A stretch of 64,000 bases of DNA from Methylotenera_A sp963701715 (lineage in GTDB: Bacteria > Pseudomonadota > Gammaproteobacteria > Burkholderiales > Methylophilaceae). Positions 8,716-17,676 of the stretch are shown one piece after another. The DNA lies in the NCBI GenBank assembly GCA_963701715.1, contig CAVPAX010000009.1, positions 1-64,000 of the forward strand. Reading direction: 5' to 3'. Position 1 is the first letter of the stretch. Every line of letters begins with the position of its first letter. A program made the position numbers and the translations under genes. The notes under the pieces were generated by a model. That model was not told the DNA's origin and did no database searches. It saw only the letters and a program-made list of their open reading frames with translations.

Positions 8716-8743
8716 AAAATAACCATCTGAAACCGGTTATTTT
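8716..8743. promoter_or_regulatory. Inverted repeat in the channel/hemC divergent promoter region
   Basis: AAAATAACC and GGTTATTTT are perfect 9-base arms with a 10-base spacer, lying between the leftward channel-like gene and hemC. There is no T-run suited to a terminator in a useful place. An operator or a 5'-leader hairpin is possible; neither can be decided from sequence. Confidence 0.4.
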
Positions 8744-8839
8744 GCACCTAAGAAACTTTAGCTTAACCTAAAAAAGCACACATTTTTGTAACAGTTTGTA
8801 AACCCGCCTGCAAAAGCACGCTGTGCTAGAATTTAACTT

Positions 8840-9777
8840 ATGAAAAATATACCTGAAAAACTTGTCATTGCCTCTCGCGAGAGCGCGCTCGCCATGTGGC
8901 AAGCCAAACATATTCAAGCAAAATTACAAGCGCTATATCCAAGCTGCGAAGTCACTATTTTAGGCATGACCACCACCGGTGACCAAATTCTGGATTCGCC
9001 CTTGGCACGCATTGGCGGCAAAGGCTTATTTGTAAAAGAGCTGGAAACCGCGCTTGCTATCGGCAGTGCCGATTTAGCTGTGCATAGCATGAAAGATGTG
9101 CCAATGAACCTTCCGCAAGGCTTCGCCATGGCTGCAACTGGTGAGCGCGAAGACCCGCGCGATGCATTTGTTTCAAACAAATTTTCAAGTTTTGAAGATT
9201 TACCGCACGGGAGTATTGTTGGCACTTCCAGCTTGCGCCGCCAAAGCCAATTGCAAGCACGATTCCCTCACCTCAAAATTGAATCATTGCGTGGCAATTT
9301 GCAAACACGCTTGCGTAAATTGGATGAAGGCCAATATGCTGCGATTATTTTCGCTGCTGCCGGGTTAATACGGCTTGGTTTAGGCGACAGAGTTCGCCAG
9401 TTTATTGCACCTGAAGAAAGCATCCCGCCGTTGGACAAGGCGCACTGGGTATAGAGATTAATGCGGATAGAGCGGATTTATTAGAGATACTCGCACCATT
9501 AAATCATATTGATACACAGCTTTGCGTTGAGGCAGAGCGCGGAATGAGCCGCGCGCTGGCAGGCAGCTGCACGGTGCCGCTAGGCGCTTATGCAGTGCGC
9601 GAAGGCGATGAAATCAATATTACCGGCTTTGTCTCCAGCGTAGATGGTAAACAAATGTTACGCGAAACCTTTCGCGGTTCGATTAACAATGCCGAAGCAG
9701 TTGGCAGAACCTTGGCAGACAAGCTAATTTCCAAAGGTGCAGATAAAATCCTGGCTGAGCTGGACCATATCAAATAA
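8840..9777 (+). CDS. hemC: Hydroxymethylbilane synthase, broken by a one-base frameshift
   Basis: HemC joins four porphobilinogens into hydroxymethylbilane, in the cytosol. The N-terminal two thirds (from 8,840) read normally: ASRESALAMWQAKHI, GKGLFVKELE, VHSMKDVP and the arginine-rich loop TSSLRRQSQL. At about 9,425-9,430 the frame shifts: the open frame ends at 9,454, while the other frame gives VGQGALGIEINADR and the cofactor cysteine loop GSCTVPLGAYA to 9,777. One missing base (likely in CCGGCC) restores a normal protein of ~312 residues. As hemC is normally essential and hemD follows by one base, a sequencing deletion is the likeliest cause. Confidence 0.88.
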
Positions 9778-9778
9778 T

Positions 9779-10543
9779 ATGAATGAAAAGCCATTAGCGG
9801 GCATCACCATCGCTGTTACCCGCCCGATTGATCAGGCAGAAGCACTGTGTGAGGCTATTACCCACCTCGGTGGCAAGGCGGTTTTGTTTCCCCTGCTGGC
9901 TATCGCGCCCTTGCAGGATTATCATGCGTTTGAGCGGCAACTGGCTCAACTTGAAACGACCGATTGGGCGATTTTTATCAGCTCTAATGCTGTTAATTAC
10001 GCCATGCCACGGATACTTAGGCATTATGGCAATGTTCCGGATAACTTGAAGTTTGCCGCAATTGGCCACCAAACCGCCAAAGAGCTTGCACATTATGGTG
10101 TGCACAATGTGCTCACACCGCACACACGCTTTGACAGTGAAACCTTGCTGGCACTGCCGGAAATGCATGATGTCGCCAACATTAAAATCGTCATTTTCCG
10201 CGGCGTGGGCGGGCGCGAGCTGATGGCAGAAACACTCACCGCACGCGGTGCCAATGTTTATTTTGCAGAATGTTACCAACGTATTAACCCTCAAACCGAT
10301 GCAAATTTACTGAGTGAGCTATGGCAAAAAGGTGAACTTCAAGCGATTATCGTTACCAGCAGCGAAGCTATGCGCTATCTGCTGGATTTGGCAGGCGCAT
10401 CTGAATGGATACGCCATGTGATCCTGTGCGTCAACCACGCCAGAATCGCCGAATTGCCCTTACAGTTTGGCTTAAAAGTGTTGGTAGCAGAAGAGCCTGG
10501 GGATGATTCAGTGCTGAAAAAATTACTTGAGAATTTACGCTAA
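9779..10543 (+). CDS. hemD: Uroporphyrinogen-III synthase
   Basis: A 254-residue protein of the HemD fold, which closes and inverts hydroxymethylbilane to uroporphyrinogen III. Features seen are the N-terminal GITIAVTRPIDQAEAL, WAIFISSNAVNYAMPRI, FAAIGHQTAKEL, VVIFRGVGGRELMAETL-like and IIVTSSEAMRYLLDL, matching family blocks in order. The ATG at 9,779 lies one base after the hemC stop; a longer in-frame start at 9,737 would overlap hemC and lacks family similarity, so the shorter start is preferred. hemC and hemD are clearly one operon. HemX/HemY-type partners found after hemD in many relatives are absent here. Confidence 0.92.
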   Translation: MNEKPLAGITIAVTRPIDQAEALCEAITHLGGKAVLFPLLAIAPLQDYHAFERQLAQLETTDWAIFISSNAVNYAMPRILRHYGNVPDNLKFAAIGHQTAKELAHYGVHNVLTPHTRFDSETLLALPEMHDVANIKIVIFRGVGGRELMAETLTARGANVYFAECYQRINPQTDANLLSELWQKGELQAIIVTSSEAMRYLLDLAGASEWIRHVILCVNHARIAELPLQFGLKVLVAEEPGDDSVLKKLLENLR

Positions 10544-10561
10544 AAATAATTATTTATTTTT

Positions 10562-11596
10562 TTACACTACTACAGGTTTTGGTACCGGATTGGCAAATGT
10601 AAACGCATCCGAGAAAAACTCGTCTTCTGGCAATCCATGTTGCTGAAAAGCTTTGTGCGCAACATCCACCATTACGGGTGCGCCGCACACATAAGCTTGA
10701 AAAGCGCTTAAATCAGGACAGTCATCCAAGACCGCTTGGTGTACCAAACCAGTTCTGCCTTGCCAGTTATCTTCGGGTTGCGGCTCTGACAGAACGGGAA
10801 CATAGGTGATTTGGTTGTGTTCCGCCGCCCATTTTTCGCAAATGTCGTTCATGTACAAATCCTGCAGACTGCGCACACCACGATATAGTTTGATTGGGCG
10901 GGTGTTTTCGGTATGAAGCATATGCTCGATAATACCTTTAACCGGCGCGAATCCTGTACCGCCTGCCACTAAAATAACCGGTTTATCAGAATCTTCGCGC
11001 AGGAAAAAGCTTCCAAATGGTGCCTCAATGCGCAAAATGGCTTTCTCCGGCATTTCGTTAAATACGTATTCGGTAAACTGGCCACCCGGGACAAGGCGCA
11101 AATGCAGCTCCATCACCATGTCATCATGTGGCGCATTGGCAATAGAAAATGCACGGCGTTTGCCATCTTTCAGGATAAACTCAATATATTGCCCCGCCAG
11201 AAATTGTAAGCGCTCACTACTCGGCAGTTGCAGATACAGCGCAATGACATCATGTGTGAGCTTGTCCTTTCTTTGCACCCGTGCAGGCAAAATGCGCGGT
11301 CTGATGCCATTTAAACTATCGACTTCGCGGCATTCAATCACCAAATCTTCCAGCGGACGCGCACAGCAAAATAACGAATTGCCAGCAGCTAATTCTTCAT
11401 CCGTCAGCGCGCTGTTTTGGTAATCATCATGCACGACTTTGCCGCTGATGATTTTACCCTTGCAGGCACCGCAGGCACCGTTGCGGCAACCATAAGGCAA
11501 ATTAACCCCTGCTTCAATGGCTGCTTCTAGCACGGTTTGGCTTGGGCGCACCTCAAACTGGTGTCCTGTTGATTGGATAGTAACTTGATGACTCAT
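10562..11596 (-). CDS. 2Fe-2S ferredoxin-type NAD(P)H oxidoreductase
   Basis: A 344-residue three-part electron-transfer protein. Residues ~1-90 are a plant-type ferredoxin with the cluster motif CRNGACGACKG and a fourth cysteine in FCCARP. An FAD-binding domain follows (RAFSIANAP), then an NAD-binding domain (PVILVAGGTGFAPVKGIIEH) and the C-terminal CGAPVMV. This is the layout of CDP-6-deoxy-delta-3,4-glucoseen reductase-like proteins and of oxygenase reductase components. No oxygenase or sugar-dehydratase partner is nearby, so the acceptor is unknown. The fxsA-like gene is upstream on the same strand and overlaps its start by one base, so the two are likely cotranscribed. Confidence 0.85.
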   Translation of the reverse strand: MSHQVTIQSTGHQFEVRPSQTVLEAAIEAGVNLPYGCRNGACGACKGKIISGKVVHDDYQNSALTDEELAAGNSLFCCARPLEDLVIECREVDSLNGIRPRILPARVQRKDKLTHDVIALYLQLPSSERLQFLAGQYIEFILKDGKRRAFSIANAPHDDMVMELHLRLVPGGQFTEYVFNEMPEKAILRIEAPFGSFFLREDSDKPVILVAGGTGFAPVKGIIEHMLHTENTRPIKLYRGVRSLQDLYMNDICEKWAAEHNQITYVPVLSEPQPEDNWQGRTGLVHQAVLDDCPDLSAFQAYVCGAPVMVDVAHKAFQQHGLPEDEFFSDAFTFANPVPKPVVV

Positions 11597-12018
11597 TATT
11601 TTTTCTCTGGTTCTTCTTTTATTTCGATATATTCGCCTTCTATCACATCATCATTGGCGGCTTGTGTTTGGTATTGGGTATTAGTCGCGGCATTCAGGTT
11701 TGGCTTACTAATAGGAATGAGCAATAAAACCACTGCAATAATATCAGTAATAATGCCTGGAATAATCAATAGCACTCCAGCGGCCATATTCCGCGCGCTT
11801 CCGAGCATGGATTTCATGGGGCTGCCGCCTGCGCTTATGCTTTGCATCATTTTGGCAGACATGAGTAATTTTTCACCCCGTATGAGTTGTAAGCCCAAGT
11901 AGCCAATCACGACTAAATAAAACAGCACCCACCAACCGTAACGATGTGCGAGGTCGACCAGCAGAAATATCTCGACGAATGGAAAAGCGAGTAAAATTAA
12001 GCCTATTAAAAATCGCAT
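11596..12018 (-). CDS. fxsA: FxsA family membrane protein
   Basis: A 140-residue protein with the FxsA pattern: an N-terminal helix FLIGLILLAFPFVEIFLLVD, a second helix (WWVLFYLVVIGYLGLQLIRGE), an amphipathic stretch, and a glycine-rich third helix (GVLLIIPGIITDIIAVVLLLIPI) followed by a polar tail ending in charged residues. In E. coli FxsA affects phage T7 exclusion by F plasmids; its native function is poorly known. It shares one base with the downstream reductase gene and is divergent from dsbD. Confidence 0.88.
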   Translation of the reverse strand: MRFLIGLILLAFPFVEIFLLVDLAHRYGWWVLFYLVVIGYLGLQLIRGEKLLMSAKMMQSISAGGSPMKSMLGSARNMAAGVLLIIPGIITDIIAVVLLLIPISKPNLNAATNTQYQTQAANDDVIEGEYIEIKEEPEKK

Positions 12019-12113
12019 ACTAAGAACTTTCTAAGAAATTTTTCCTCATTTAGATGGGGTTTCATTTATGTATTTACAATCGTCAGCACGAGCATTTTAA
12101 TACGGAGCAGCAT

Positions 12114-13775
12114 TTGAAAAGCATTTTTTACTGGCCAGGCATAATTGTAGTGTGTTTATTGGCAACTTTCACTTCGCCTGTATCACACGCAGATGAAAGT
12201 AGCGGCATAGGTAAAAGCTTGTTTACCGAAGAAAGTCCAGCCGAAATGCAGGAAGAGGAGTTTTTATCTCCAGACGCAGCTTTTCAGCTTGATTTAGCAG
12301 CAAAAGATACCCTTAACTTAGTAGCAAATTTTAAAATAGCTCCTGGATATTACCTTTACAAACAACGCATTAAGTTTGTCATAAAAGATACCGCGACAGG
12401 CGAAATCGAAGCGATTGATTTGCCTGCGGGTGATATCAAAGATGACCCGAATTTTGGCAAGCAGGAAGTATATCATCATGATTTTTCGGCCAACATCAAA
12501 CTTGCTTCTGCCAATAATCCGGTTGTTCAGGCCACCTACCAAGGCTGTAGCGAAAAAGGCTTATGCTATGCGCCGCAAACCAAAACAATTAATATTTCCC
12601 TAAAGAGCACTGGTCTACAGGCCAATATTGATGAGCCTTCTGGAGCATCTTCAGATGATGATGAAACTACGCTTGCTTTAAAATCTGGCAATCTGTGGCT
12701 AGTGATTGCCGGCTTTTTTGCTGCAGGCCTGCTGCTTTCGTTTACACCGTGCGTGTTACCGATGATCCCTATTTTATCCAGTATTATCGTCGGCAGCCAA
12801 AGCAAACAAAAACACCCTTCTAGACTACACGCATTTGGTTTATCAGTAGCTTATGTGCTGGGCATGGCGCTTAGCTATACACTGGCTGGCGTAGCAGCAG
12901 GTTTATCCGGCAATCTACTTAGTCAGTCGCTACAAAACCCTTGGGTATTGGGGGCTACTGCTTTACTGTTTGTAGTATTGGCATTCTCGATGTTCGGGTT
13001 TTATGAATTGAAATTACCTGCTGTTTTTGAACATAAAATCCTGAACCTGAGCAACAAGCTTAAAGGCGGAAAATTCTTTGGTGTATTTGTGATGGGCGCA
13101 CTTTCAGCTTTGATTGTGAGCCCTTGCGTGGCGGCACCATTGGCTGGGGCACTCATTTATATCGGCCAATCACATAATGTGTTGCTGGGTGGCGTAGGCT
13201 TATTCGCTCTGGCCATCGGCATGGGAGTGCCATTGTTGCTGATAGGCGCATCCGCCGGCAGTTTGCTGCCAAAAGCTGGCAGTTGGATGACTATCGTACG
13301 CAACTTTTTCGGCGTGCTGATGCTGGCAATGGCAGCTTATATCGTATGGCCGGTGTTGCCCAGCCATATTACAGCGCCTGTAAACAAACTGATCGGTTTA
13401 GATAATACCGTGCATCATTTACCGTTTACTCGCATAAAATCCTTGGCCGATTTAGATGCGGCTATTCAATCTGCCAAGGGCAAAATCGTGATGCTGGATT
13501 TTTATGCAGACTGGTGCACGTCCTGCAAAGAAATGGAAAAATATACTTTTAGCGATGAAACCGTAAAAACCGCTTTAAAAAATGCCGTGTTATTGCAAGC
13601 AGACGTCACAGAAAATAACGATGATGACAAAGCGCTACTCAAGCGTTTTAATTTATTTGGCCCGCCTGGCATTATCTTTTTTGATAAAGCAGGCAATGAA
13701 TTAAGCATCCGGGTAATTGGCTATAAAAATGCCGTAGATTTTACAGAAATAATAAATAATAAAGTGGCTCAATAA
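12114..13775 (+). CDS. dsbD: Thiol:disulfide interchange protein DsbD
   Basis: DsbD carries electrons from cytosolic thioredoxin across the inner membrane to periplasmic disulfide isomerases and cytochrome c maturation factors. The TTG at 12,114, seven bases after GGAG, gives a clean signal peptide ending at SHA; an upstream in-frame ATG at 12,054 would add 20 residues before it. Domains are a periplasmic N-terminal domain with the cysteine pair in CSEKGLCYAP, about eight membrane helices with the redox cysteines in FTPCVLPMIPILS and VSPCVAAPLAGAL, and a C-terminal thioredoxin domain with DWCTSCKEME. It is followed after two bases by a TlpA-like gene, so the two form a thiol-reduction operon. 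Confidence 0.95.
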   Translation: MKSIFYWPGIIVVCLLATFTSPVSHADESSGIGKSLFTEESPAEMQEEEFLSPDAAFQLDLAAKDTLNLVANFKIAPGYYLYKQRIKFVIKDTATGEIEAIDLPAGDIKDDPNFGKQEVYHHDFSANIKLASANNPVVQATYQGCSEKGLCYAPQTKTINISLKSTGLQANIDEPSGASSDDDETTLALKSGNLWLVIAGFFAAGLLLSFTPCVLPMIPILSSIIVGSQSKQKHPSRLHAFGLSVAYVLGMALSYTLAGVAAGLSGNLLSQSLQNPWVLGATALLFVVLAFSMFGFYELKLPAVFEHKILNLSNKLKGGKFFGVFVMGALSALIVSPCVAAPLAGALIYIGQSHNVLLGGVGLFALAIGMGVPLLLIGASAGSLLPKAGSWMTIVRNFFGVLMLAMAAYIVWPVLPSHITAPVNKLIGLDNTVHHLPFTRIKSLADLDAAIQSAKGKIVMLDFYADWCTSCKEMEKYTFSDETVKTALKNAVLLQADVTENNDDDKALLKRFNLFGPPGIIFFDKAGNELSIRVIGYKNAVDFTEIINNKVAQ

Positions 13776-13777
13776 GC

Positions 13778-14308
13778 ATGTTCAAAAAATTAGATCATCC
13801 CATTGTTTACCTGATGCTGATTATCACGCTTGGCTTTGGTATTCGTTATTTTTTTCTAGGTACACAAGCCGAAAATGGTGGAAATCAATCAACGGAGTCT
13901 TTATTTGCAGCCACCTTTCCTGATGAAAAAGGCCAACCTCAAGCGCTAAAAAAATATGCGGGGAAAGTCGTAGTACTGAACTTTTGGGCAACCTGGTGCG
14001 AGCCGTGTCGAGAAGAAATGCCTGAACTATCAAAACTGCATAACACCTATCAAAACCAAAACCTGGTTGTTTTGGGTATTGCAGTTGATGATGTGCCCGC
14101 AATTAGCGATTTCACCAAAGAAACCAAAGTAAGCTACCCCATATTTGCCGCTGATATGCAAGGTATGGAAATTGCCGCTAGCTTGGGCAACAACAAGCGT
14201 GTGTTACCTTATACTGTGATTATTAAAGCCGATGGCAGTATAGCCAAAACCTATTTTGGCCGCGTCACTATGCAATTATTAGAAAAAACACTAAAAACAC
14301 TGATTTAA
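13778..14308 (+). CDS. TlpA/ResA-like membrane-anchored thioredoxin
   Basis: A 176-residue protein with one N-terminal membrane helix (~8-27) and a periplasmic thioredoxin fold. The redox motif is WCEPC (C74 and C77) in FWATWCEPCREEMPEL, and the cis-proline is in VLPYTVIIKADG. Such proteins reduce disulfides in apocytochrome c or in other periplasmic partners and are recharged by DsbD, whose gene lies immediately upstream. The client is unknown. A 178-base gap follows before aroQ, with no hairpin terminator evident. Confidence 0.9.
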   Translation: MFKKLDHPIVYLMLIITLGFGIRYFFLGTQAENGGNQSTESLFAATFPDEKGQPQALKKYAGKVVVLNFWATWCEPCREEMPELSKLHNTYQNQNLVVLGIAVDDVPAISDFTKETKVSYPIFAADMQGMEIAASLGNNKRVLPYTVIIKADGSIAKTYFGRVTMQLLEKTLKTLI

Positions 14309-14486
14309 AATGATGTAAAGATAATTATAAGAAATTATTTTTCTATTCAAGTACTTAGGTTTACTCCCTTTTGTAACTTCGCCTAATTTCAGTGAATTTG
14401 CTGGACAAAAACTTGTAAGTTCGGCAAACTTGCAATTATGAATGTTTGCAATAAACCTACAAAAAAACTGGTAGTAGAGATTCGTC

Positions 14487-14936
14487 ATGGCCACTAAGTC
14501 TATATTAGTGTTACATGGCCCGAATCTTAATCTACTTGGCGTACGCGAGCCCGAGCACTATGGTAGTTTGACATTAGCAGATATTGATAGCCATCTGCAT
14601 ACGCTAGCTAAACAAGCCAATATTGCATTAGAGACATATCAAAGTAATTCTGAAGCTGAAATCGTAGCCAAGATCCAATCTCTGGCAATCAACAAGGTTG
14701 ATTTTGTTATTATCAACCCAGCAGCATTTACACATACTTCTATTGCGATTCGCGATGCCATTTCTGCAGTAAAAATCCCATTTATCGAAGTGCATTTATC
14801 CAATGTTTATGCACGCGAAAGCTTTAGGCATCACTCCTATTTCAGCGATATCGCTGTTGGTGTAATCAGCGGCTTAGGCGCAGAGGGTTACAATGCTGCT
14901 TTTAATTTTGCTGTCAATGCATTAAAAAATAACTGA
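14487..14936 (+). CDS. aroQ: 3-dehydroquinate dehydratase, type II
   Basis: A 149-residue type II dehydroquinase, which makes 3-dehydroshikimate in the shikimate pathway as a dodecamer. The active-site blocks are HGPNLNLLGVREPEHYG (with the reactive tyrosine in the flexible lid), NSEAEIV, INPAAFTHTSIAIRDA and EVHLSNVYARESFRHHS. Length is normal. It is followed closely by accB and accC, a neighbourhood common in proteobacteria. The 178-base gap upstream must hold the promoter of this operon. Confidence 0.97.
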   Translation: MATKSILVLHGPNLNLLGVREPEHYGSLTLADIDSHLHTLAKQANIALETYQSNSEAEIVAKIQSLAINKVDFVIINPAAFTHTSIAIRDAISAVKIPFIEVHLSNVYARESFRHHSYFSDIAVGVISGLGAEGYNAAFNFAVNALKNN

Positions 14937-14976
14937 TTAAATATTTATATTAAATTTAAAGTATCCCGAGGTCATT

Positions 14977-15432
14977 ATGGATTTACGTAAACTTAAAAAA
15001 CTGATTGATCTAGTCGAAGAATCCGGCATTTCAGAGCTAGAACTTACTGAAGGTGAAGAAAAAGTCCGCATTAGCCGTGCTTTAATGCATGGCGCCGCGC
15101 CCGTAGCCCACTATATGGCACCTGTGCCGCAAGCACAGCAAGCACCACAAACAGCTCCCGCGCCAGTAACTGCCGCACCTGCTGTTACAGAGATTGAGGG
15201 CCACATTATTAAGTCTCCCATGGTTGGCACGTTTTATCGCTCATCTTCACCAGATGCCAAACCTTTTATAGATGTGGGCTCTACAGTTGCGGTAGGCGAT
15301 ACGCTATGCATTATTGAGGCAATGAAACTGCTCAACGAAATCGAGTGCGATTTTGCCGGCGTAATTAAGAAAATATTGGTCGAAAACGGTCAGCCTGTTG
15401 AATATGGTGAGCCTTTATTTGTGATTGGTTAA
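14977..15432 (+). CDS. accB: Biotin carboxyl carrier protein of acetyl-CoA carboxylase
   Basis: A 151-residue carrier that holds biotin while AccC carboxylates it, in the first step of fatty acid synthesis. The N-terminal ~35 residues (DLRKLKKLIDLVEESGISEL) are the usual AccC-contacting region. A proline/alanine-rich linker spans ~45-70, and the biotinyl domain ends in YGEPLFVIG. The biotinylated lysine is in EAMKLLNE, where most relatives have EAMKMMNE, a mild change. accC starts six bases after the stop. Confidence 0.97.
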   Translation: MDLRKLKKLIDLVEESGISELELTEGEEKVRISRALMHGAAPVAHYMAPVPQAQQAPQTAPAPVTAAPAVTEIEGHIIKSPMVGTFYRSSSPDAKPFIDVGSTVAVGDTLCIIEAMKLLNEIECDFAGVIKKILVENGQPVEYGEPLFVIG

Positions 15433-15438
15433 TTAAGC

Positions 15439-16788
15439 ATGTTTGAAAAAATACTCATAGCCAATCGCGGCGAAATCGCTTTACGTGTGCAACGCGCCTG
15501 CCGTGAATTGGGCATTAAAACTGTTGCCGTGCATTCTGAGGCGGACAGAGATACAAAATACGTTAAACTCGCCGACGAATCAGTTTGCATTGGTCCTGCG
15601 CAATCTAACTTAAGTTATTTGAATATTCCCGCTGTTATCAGTGCAGCAGAAGTAACTGACGCACAAGCGATTCACCCGGGTTATGGTTTTTTATCTGAAA
15701 ATGCCGATTTTGCAGAGCGAGTAGAACAAAGCGGCTTTGTGTTTATTGGCCCGCGTGCCGAGACAATTCGCCTAATGGGTGATAAAGTTTCTGCCAAAGA
15801 TGCGATGAAAAAGGCCGGTGTACCTTGTGTGCCAGGCTCTGATGGTGCGCTATCTGACGATTCTGCGGAAATAATTAAAACTGCCAAAAAAATTGGTTAT
15901 CCCGTCATTATCAAAGCGGCAGGTGGCGGTGGCGGACGAGGTATGCGCGTCGTGCATACCGAAGCAGCGCTTATCAATGCAGTATTAATGACCAAAGCTG
16001 AAGCGCAAGCAGCTTTTGGCAATCCTATGGTCTATATGGAGAAATTTTTAGAAAATCCGCGCCATATTGAAATACAAATTTTGGCAGACCAGCACGGCAA
16101 TGCAGTGTTTCTAGGTGACCGAGATTGCTCCATGCAGCGCCGACATCAAAAAATTATTGAAGAAGCGCCTTCACCACTATTAAATTCTCGACTACGCGAC
16201 AAAATTGGTGAACGCTGTGCAGAAGCTTGCCGCAAAATTAGATATCGTGGCGCCGGTACTTTTGAGTTTCTGTATGAAAATGGCGAGTTTTATTTCATAG
16301 AAATGAACACACGTCTTCAGGTTGAGCATACTGTCACCGAGATGATCACTGGTCTTGATCTTGTACAGCAGCAAATTTTTGTAGCAGCGGGCGAGAAATT
16401 AAAATTTCGTCAAAAAGATATTGTGTTGCGCGGCCATGCCATTGAATGCCGCATTAATGCAGAAGACCCTTATAACTTTGTGCCGTCGCCTGGTAAGTTA
16501 ACCACATTCCATATGCCAGGTGGTCCAGGCGTGCGCATTGATACACACGCTTATGCAGGCTACACGGTGCCGCCACATTATGATTCGATGATAGGCAAAC
16601 TAATTACATACGGCGCTACGCGCGATCAAGCCATTGCCCGAATGCGCATTGCGCTTTCTGAAATGCTAGTGGACGGCATCAAGACCAATATTCCGCTCCA
16701 TTCGGATTTAATGGCAGATAACGCTTTTCATTTGGGTGGAACAAGCATTCACTACCTTGAGCAGAAACTAGGTATCGGCCATAAATAA
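15439..16788 (+). CDS. accC: Biotin carboxylase subunit of acetyl-CoA carboxylase
   Basis: A 449-residue ATP-grasp enzyme that carboxylates the biotin on AccB using bicarbonate and ATP. Blocks seen are the N-terminal ILIANRGEIALRVQRA, the glycine-rich ATP loop KAAGGGGGRGMRVVH, the catalytic EMNTRLQVEHTVTE and the C-terminal domain with GHAIECRINAEDP. Length is normal and there is no frameshift. It follows accB directly and precedes prmA by three bases, forming aroQ-accB-accC-prmA-DUF3426. Confidence 0.98.
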   Translation: MFEKILIANRGEIALRVQRACRELGIKTVAVHSEADRDTKYVKLADESVCIGPAQSNLSYLNIPAVISAAEVTDAQAIHPGYGFLSENADFAERVEQSGFVFIGPRAETIRLMGDKVSAKDAMKKAGVPCVPGSDGALSDDSAEIIKTAKKIGYPVIIKAAGGGGGRGMRVVHTEAALINAVLMTKAEAQAAFGNPMVYMEKFLENPRHIEIQILADQHGNAVFLGDRDCSMQRRHQKIIEEAPSPLLNSRLRDKIGERCAEACRKIRYRGAGTFEFLYENGEFYFIEMNTRLQVEHTVTEMITGLDLVQQQIFVAAGEKLKFRQKDIVLRGHAIECRINAEDPYNFVPSPGKLTTFHMPGGPGVRIDTHAYAGYTVPPHYDSMIGKLITYGATRDQAIARMRIALSEMLVDGIKTNIPLHSDLMADNAFHLGGTSIHYLEQKLGIGHK

Positions 16789-16791
16789 TTA

Positions 16792-17676
16792 ATGGCATGG
16801 CTGTTACTTAAAATTCAAGCCGATGAGCAGAATGCTGATGCGATTAGCGATGCATTAATGAATATAGGCGCACTTTCTGTCAGTATCGAAGATGCGAATG
16901 CAGAAACAGTGGCTGAGCAGGCAATTTTTGGTGAGCCGGGCGATCCACCCCCTGGTATTTGGCAGCAAAATATAGTCACTGCAATGTTTGATGAAGATGT
17001 CGATACTGGCCAAATCATCAACGCTCTTGTAAGCGAAACTGCAATACCAAATTTTCAATACAGCACCGAAATAATTGCTGAGCAGGACTGGGTACGCGCC
17101 ACGCAAGCACAGTTCGATCCTATTAGAATCACTGATAATTTATGGATTGTGCCAACTTGGCATGAGGCGCCAAATCATAACGCCATCAATATTATTTTAG
17201 ACCCTGGTTTAGCTTTTGGTACGGGCAGCCACCCAACGACAAGCTTGTGTTTAGAATGGCTTACGCGGCAAAGTGGTATGGATAATTTACTGGATTATGG
17301 CTGTGGTTCCGGTATTTTGGCGATTGCGGCTAAGAAATTAGGCGCAAAGCATGTGGTTGGCGTAGATATTGATGAGCAGGCCATTATCGCGAGTGATTAC
17401 AATGCTAAACAAAATCAAGTAGATATTGATTTTTTTGACGCAAATTCGTTTACCCACCAAACATTTGATATTGTTGTAGCAAATATTCTTTCTAGCGCTT
17501 TAATGGTGCTTGCCCCGGCGTTAGCAAAATATTGCAAAACTGGCGGTAAAATAGCATTATCGGGTATATTAGAAAGCCAGAAAGAAGCATTGACTGCACG
17601 CTACAGCGAATGGTTTGAAATGGATACACCCAGACAAAAAGACGCTTGGATATTGCTAACTGGCACTAGAAAATGA
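16792..17676 (+). CDS. prmA: Ribosomal protein L11 methyltransferase
   Basis: A 294-residue SAM-dependent enzyme that trimethylates ribosomal protein L11. The N-terminal domain binds L11. The catalytic domain has the GTGSHPTTSLCLEWL block, motif I LLDYGCGSGILAIAAKKLGA, VVGVDIDEQA and the NPPY-like VVANILSSALM. The length is typical. It lies three bases after accC, as in many beta- and gammaproteobacteria, and overlaps the next gene by four bases (ATGA). Confidence 0.96.
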   Translation: MAWLLLKIQADEQNADAISDALMNIGALSVSIEDANAETVAEQAIFGEPGDPPPGIWQQNIVTAMFDEDVDTGQIINALVSETAIPNFQYSTEIIAEQDWVRATQAQFDPIRITDNLWIVPTWHEAPNHNAINIILDPGLAFGTGSHPTTSLCLEWLTRQSGMDNLLDYGCGSGILAIAAKKLGAKHVVGVDIDEQAIIASDYNAKQNQVDIDFFDANSFTHQTFDIVVANILSSALMVLAPALAKYCKTGGKIALSGILESQKEALTARYSEWFEMDTPRQKDAWILLTGTRK

